From: Sacculina carcini
Lineage: Eukaryota; Arthropoda; Thecostraca; Sacculinidae
Assembly: GCA_916048095.2 (NCBI GenBank)
Contig: OU696596.1
Span: 4,180,695 to 4,244,694, forward strand
Direction: 5' to 3'
Length of the DNA: 64,000 nucleotides
Both the position numbers and the translations under genes were made by a program. Below are positions 58,846-64,000 of this stretch, in pieces; positions within the stretch are counted from its first letter, which is position 1, and every line of letters starts with the position of its first letter. The notes under the pieces were generated by a model, which did not search any database, was not told the DNA's origin, and saw nothing but the letters and a program-made list of their open reading frames with translations.

Positions 58846-59775
58846 TCTACCCGAAAAAAGGCTTCATATGCCGAGTCGGAGGTGAAAGATCAGCTGTGCA
58901 AGGGTTTGAGAGATCCAGGGATTCAACAGGACTTATTTGCAAAGTCCAATCAGAGCATGAGATTACGAGCCTTAGTCGCTCTTATAGAAGCACGTGAAAC
59001 AAGCCAGCACACACAGCATGTTTTCACGTACGCGGCGAAATCAGCTGTGGTACACGCAAGCTCTATTCAAGCGCACCGTACACCGTTCAGACCGTACACC
59101 GTACCTGTACACGCCAAACGGAATCCAACGGCCGTAGTCAATCGTTTAGCGATGCCAAACCAAACTCATCAACAACAACAACAACAACAACATGTATTTA
59201 ATATAGCGCACTTTGTCCAGGACAAAGGCGCGAGCAGGAGCAGGGTAATAAAGTGTAGACACAGAGCGGTATGGGGACAAAAATATGGAGCACAAATCGA
59301 CAGAAAGTACATGGGTGCTTGCAAAATTGAACACATACATACACACATACACACAAACACATACACACAAACACATACACACAAACACATGCACACGAAA
59401 CATACACACGAACATATATACACATACACATGCATACACATATACATATATGAATAATGCAATGTAATAGAGCATAAATGGAAAGAGAGAAAATATATAA
59501 TGGGAATATAGAATAAAAAAGTATAGGATATAAAATAATAAAAAATAAATGCTAGATGGCCGTTGGCTAGCGAGTAGCTCTTCCGCCCTTGGCTCTTCCG
59601 CCCTCATCGGACAAAGACGATGCCCTATGTGAATTGTGCGGGCAAAACTGTCTTGAAGCTAAATCAAAGTTCAAGTTTCACCAACAGCATTGTCCTGCGT
59701 TCGACTATACTTGTCGTTGTTGCAGCATTCGCCTGCTCCCTGCTGCGTTTTGTCCGGTGCTAAAACGCACAAGCA
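58846..59775 (+). pseudogene. Gypsy gag fragment split by insertion, unit 3
   Basis: As unit 1; insertion at 59,171-59,602. Confidence 0.7.
59171..59602 (-). mobile_element. 432-bp LINE-ended insertion, unit 3
   Basis: Same site and duplication as unit 1. Confidence 0.78.
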
Positions 59776-60470
59776 GTCTTCGCTACACGCGACAATCTTC
59801 GCAACGCGCGACATTATTCGCAACATGTGACAATCTACGCAGCACGCGTCAACCTTCGCAACAAGCGACAACTTCGCAACTACGCGACAGCGATTGATTC
59901 ATTGATGATTGATTGATTGATGATGCGACGAGTGATTGTTAGTATAATGTAAAAGTAAATAGCCTAATCTAACCTAACCTAACAAGAAAGAGTAAAATTG
60001 CTGGGTCTGAAGCGTAGGCGTAATGGTTCGTAGGCGCAGTTGCTAGGTTCCCCACGAAAACAAGGCTACGAGAGCTGCTACTGTTGAGCATTGCTAGTTG
60101 TTGGAACGACTGGTTTATGTAATTGTTTGTTATAAACTGAAATAGTGGTGATGTTGGCTCTACATTCTCAACGATTTACATTGACAGCTGCTGAGATAAG
60201 TTGATCAATTCCTTATCAAACCCCATTATATTTGAGACTATGATTAGTGGACGACCAACGCGAGAGAGACAGAGTACGGGAAAATGCAGCGAGGACGGCT
60301 ACAAATAGGGTTTCTCCTCGCTCTGTCTATGTTGAGATCATTGCTTTTCGGTTGCAGTTACGCCCAGGCACATAGAAAGAGTAAGAGAGCTGGGACTGGT
60401 GTAGAGGTAATTGTTCGTAGAGGTAGTTGCTATGCTCCCGACAGCCTTCGCAGCACTCGATATTCCTGGC
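59776..60470. other. Short CGCAACA tract and unassigned stretch, unit 3
   Basis: As 32,734-33,430; 243-codon frame 60,284-61,015 preserved. Confidence 0.45.
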
Positions 60471-60888
60471 TACACGCGAAAATCTTCGCAACACGCGACA
60501 ATCTTCGCAACAATCGACAATATTCACAACAAGCGACAATCTACCCAACTACGCGACAACTTCGCAATACGCGACAACTTCGCAACACGCGACAATCTTC
60601 GCAACACGCGACAATAATCGCAACAAGCGACAATATTTGCAACAAGCGACAACTTCGCAACACGCGACAATCTTCGCAAAAAGCGACAACCTTCGCAACA
60701 AGCGACAACTACGCAACACGCGACAACCTTCTCAACACGCGACAATCTTCGCAACAAGCGACAACTTCGCAACACTCGACAATCTTCGCAACAAGCGACA
60801 ACCTTCGCAACAAGCGACAACCTTCGCAACACGCGACCACCTTCGCAAAACGCGCAACTCCGCGAGAATATTCGCAACACGCGCGGCT
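60471..60888. repeat. 18-bp CGCAACA minisatellite, unit 3
   Basis: As unit 1. Confidence 0.92.
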
Positions 60889-60973
60889 TTGCACAACGCC
60901 ACAAACAATTTCGTGTACTCGATCAGGCCGAATCCTAAAACCTGTGTCTCGCCCTGATCTGAGAGGGGGCTCC
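60889..60973 (+). pseudogene. Gypsy pol end and polypurine tract, unit 3
   Basis: As 33,849-33,933. Confidence 0.68.
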
Positions 60974-61304
60974 TGTGGCGTGTGTCATCTCATGTTCATT
61001 GCGTTGTATCATTGATCACAGTCAACTGTACGCGGAAATGCATACGATTCATACTACCACAGGAACTGCACGCAATATTGCGTAATAGTGTGTTCGCTGC
61101 AATCAATTCACACTTTCCACGTGTTGCGTCATCAACACACACACACACACACACACACATCAAAATACGTTTTATAAGGACCTCTTGGTGTCGGGACGAG
61201 AGACGGAGTGTGTGACGGTGTGTGGCAGTGTTTGGCCATCTGTGGCGAACTCGTGTTTATATGTCGCTGTATATATGTCGGTGTTCATGAATACACATCC
61301 ATTA
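60974..61304 (+). mobile_element. LTR of gypsy derivative, unit 3
   Basis: As unit 1, including ctaccac. Confidence 0.6.
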
Positions 61305-61310
61305 TGTTTG

Positions 61311-61354
61311 GTAGTGTTATTGGTTACACCGAAGCCGAAAACCAATAACACTAC
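61311..61354. other. 15-bp perfect hairpin, unit 3
   Basis: Same as 34,271-34,314. Confidence 0.68.
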
Positions 61355-62039
61355 AGCATATTTTGGGGAAAGCTGAAGATCCCAAGCCCCACGGCACGGC
61401 AGGGGCGCCGCCACTGCCGTGTAGCAGCTGTCACTTGAGTCTTTTTATCTTTTTAACCTTTAAATCGTAAGCCTTCAACCCTTTTATTAATACAACCCTT
61501 ATATATATTTTCTATCAAAGAAAATTTCATAAAAATGAACTAATGGAAGCTGTTAGCTCTTCAAGACTTTGCCAAGTGCAAGAATGAATAACTCAATGTT
61601 AATGCGCCTCGAAACAAATGTAAATGTGTTATTAGACTCATGCGTAAGGGAGGTAGCAATGGGGAAGGGTGTATGCAGCAAGCGAGAGATGGGGAGGAGG
61701 TGGTCTTGCAAGACGAACACAAGGCATACACGTGAGCGAGCGAATCGCACAATTGAAAAAAAACAAAATCGGCAAGATCACAAGCAACAACACACACATG
61801 CAAAAGCACACACAAACATACACATACATGCACACACGTGACGACGTAAACGTGCGCACAAGTGGAAACACCCATGCGTATGGAAAAATTCACAAGGAAA
61901 CTCACAAAGCACACACGTGGGCGTATACCCTGGGGGATATAGGGGTGAATATACTCCCCGACAATATGACTTGTGGTATGAAAATGCAATTATACTCTCC
62001 AATAATTATGCTGTGTTTAGTTCAATAAGTATATTATCA
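61355..62039. other. Unassigned CA-rich stretch, unit 3
   Basis: As 34,315-34,999, including the aaaatcggc form of unit 1. Confidence 0.45.
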
Positions 62040-63077
<1,038 letters not shown>

Positions 63078-63480
63078 ACACTTCAATTGTCGGTGTATGC
63101 AGAATTATTCGAATTCCGCATCTGTTCGGGGGAGTGTGTAAGAACTATAATTATCGCTAAATTAGGCAATCACACAACTGGCAACTTTAGGATGATGAAG
63201 TGAAATTTGGGAGTGGTGATTGGTTTTTTTGGGGAGCAACGTGTGTGGCAATCAACTGGGCAGTCAATTGAGTCAGATCGAGTAATATTCACGGGGAATT
63301 CAACTCTGGAGATTCAGGAGTCGTCCCTCAAATTCAATCGTCAAGTTTCATCATCGTCAATCAAATCGTTCGAGCACTCAAATGTTCAAATAAGGTTGAT
63401 CGAGGAAACTCCGTAGAACAACTATTTCTACAAAGACACAGGCTACAGAGAAAATATTTCAGGTTAGTCCACAGTTCTCA
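63078..63480 (+). other. Unit-closing block with 69-codon ORF, unit 3
   Basis: As unit 1; frame at 63,207-63,416 preserved. Confidence 0.35.
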
Positions 63481-64000
63481 CACTCAGTCAGTAGTTGAGT
63501 ACAGACATTCAACGTGAATGTACGAATAATTTCATTGTGTTTCGAGTTTACAGCAAAAACGGACAGCAATTCGAGAACACACGCAAAATATAATAATATT
63601 TTCAAGCTCTCTTACATGTTTAAAAGTATTCATGATTAGAATGAACGCCCAGTTAACAATTATATATATATATATATATTGTGTATACTATTTATAACAT
63701 CGATGTATAATATATGTGAGTTGGCTTATATCGTATTTAATTAATGTACACATAGGACAGCCAGGCTTTAAATCGGTTTTGTATCCTAGCAAATTCTGTT
63801 GAGTGTGAAAAGTTCAGAAACTGAAAAAGACCGCAATTTTACAAACAGTCCAATACATGCTTGCATGTTTCGTTTCACACGAATTTATTTGCAAAACATA
63901 TTCATTCCTTTTTCGAAAGCGTCAAAGTTTCAAATTTGACATGTGTGGAATATTTTTTTGACAATAGCACAGAGCACTCTCTGCCAAAAATGGTCTAACC
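63481..64000 (+). repeat. Start of tandem unit 4 (partial)
   Basis: Continues like the left block of units 2 and 3, sharing agtattcatg with unit 3 against agtatttatg in unit 2. The window ends before the solo LTR site, so the array continues to the right. Confidence 0.85.

Overview
The window looks like repeat-dominated DNA from an invertebrate animal, most likely an arthropod. I recognise no intact host gene, rRNA or tRNA. Every stretch with coding sense is a fragment of a transposable element: Ty3/gypsy gag, integrase and LTRs, two or three kinds of non-LTR retrotransposon, a mariner transposase, and one degenerate TE-linked fragment of a type I recall from arthropod and other invertebrate genomes. 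CA/TG microsatellites, minisatellites and long inverted repeats fill much of the rest. The organism call is inference and is not proven by the sequence.

Left part (1-9,250). A truncated gypsy element enters from the left edge (integrase to 1040, polypurine tract, 3' LTR 1058-1912). Then come about 1.2 kb of unassigned DNA and a block with a 542-bp fold-back element and a mariner fragment. That mariner fragment is split by a 2,194-bp insertion (4530-6723) made of gypsy LTR sequence, whose two ends are the same LTR start in inverted orientation, with a 4-bp target duplication. A rearranged non-LTR retrotransposon fragment and its usual downstream block follow.

Middle part (9,250-22,356). This is an older, scrambled relative of the later repeat unit. 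It holds a gypsy-derived tail and LTR, an RT fragment with a 32-bp minisatellite, fold-back plus mariner, two jockey-like RT fragments, a 556-bp inverted-repeat insertion with an 8-bp target duplication, a degenerate gag, and a CR1/L2-like LINE on the minus strand (about 21,850-19,691).

Right part (22,357-64,000). Three consecutive near-identical units of about 14.1, 13.6 and 13.5 kb, plus the first 520 bp of a fourth, form a head-to-tail array. Each unit carries in order: a GC-rich minisatellite, an RT fragment with the 32-bp minisatellite, fold-back element, mariner fragment, a 101-codon ORF, a jockey-like RT fragment, a gypsy pol tail with LTR, a degenerate gag interrupted by a 432-bp LINE-ended insertion, an 18-bp minisatellite standing where most of pol should be, a second gypsy tail with LTR, and a long TG tract. 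Unit 1 lacks a solo LTR and keeps about 865 bp that units 2 and 3 have lost.

The parts do not form a working pathway. The interest is structural: nested insertions with empty sites visible elsewhere in the window, a non-autonomous gypsy lineage, large palindromes, and recent tandem amplification of a composite TE block. An assembly artefact in the array cannot be excluded from sequence alone.
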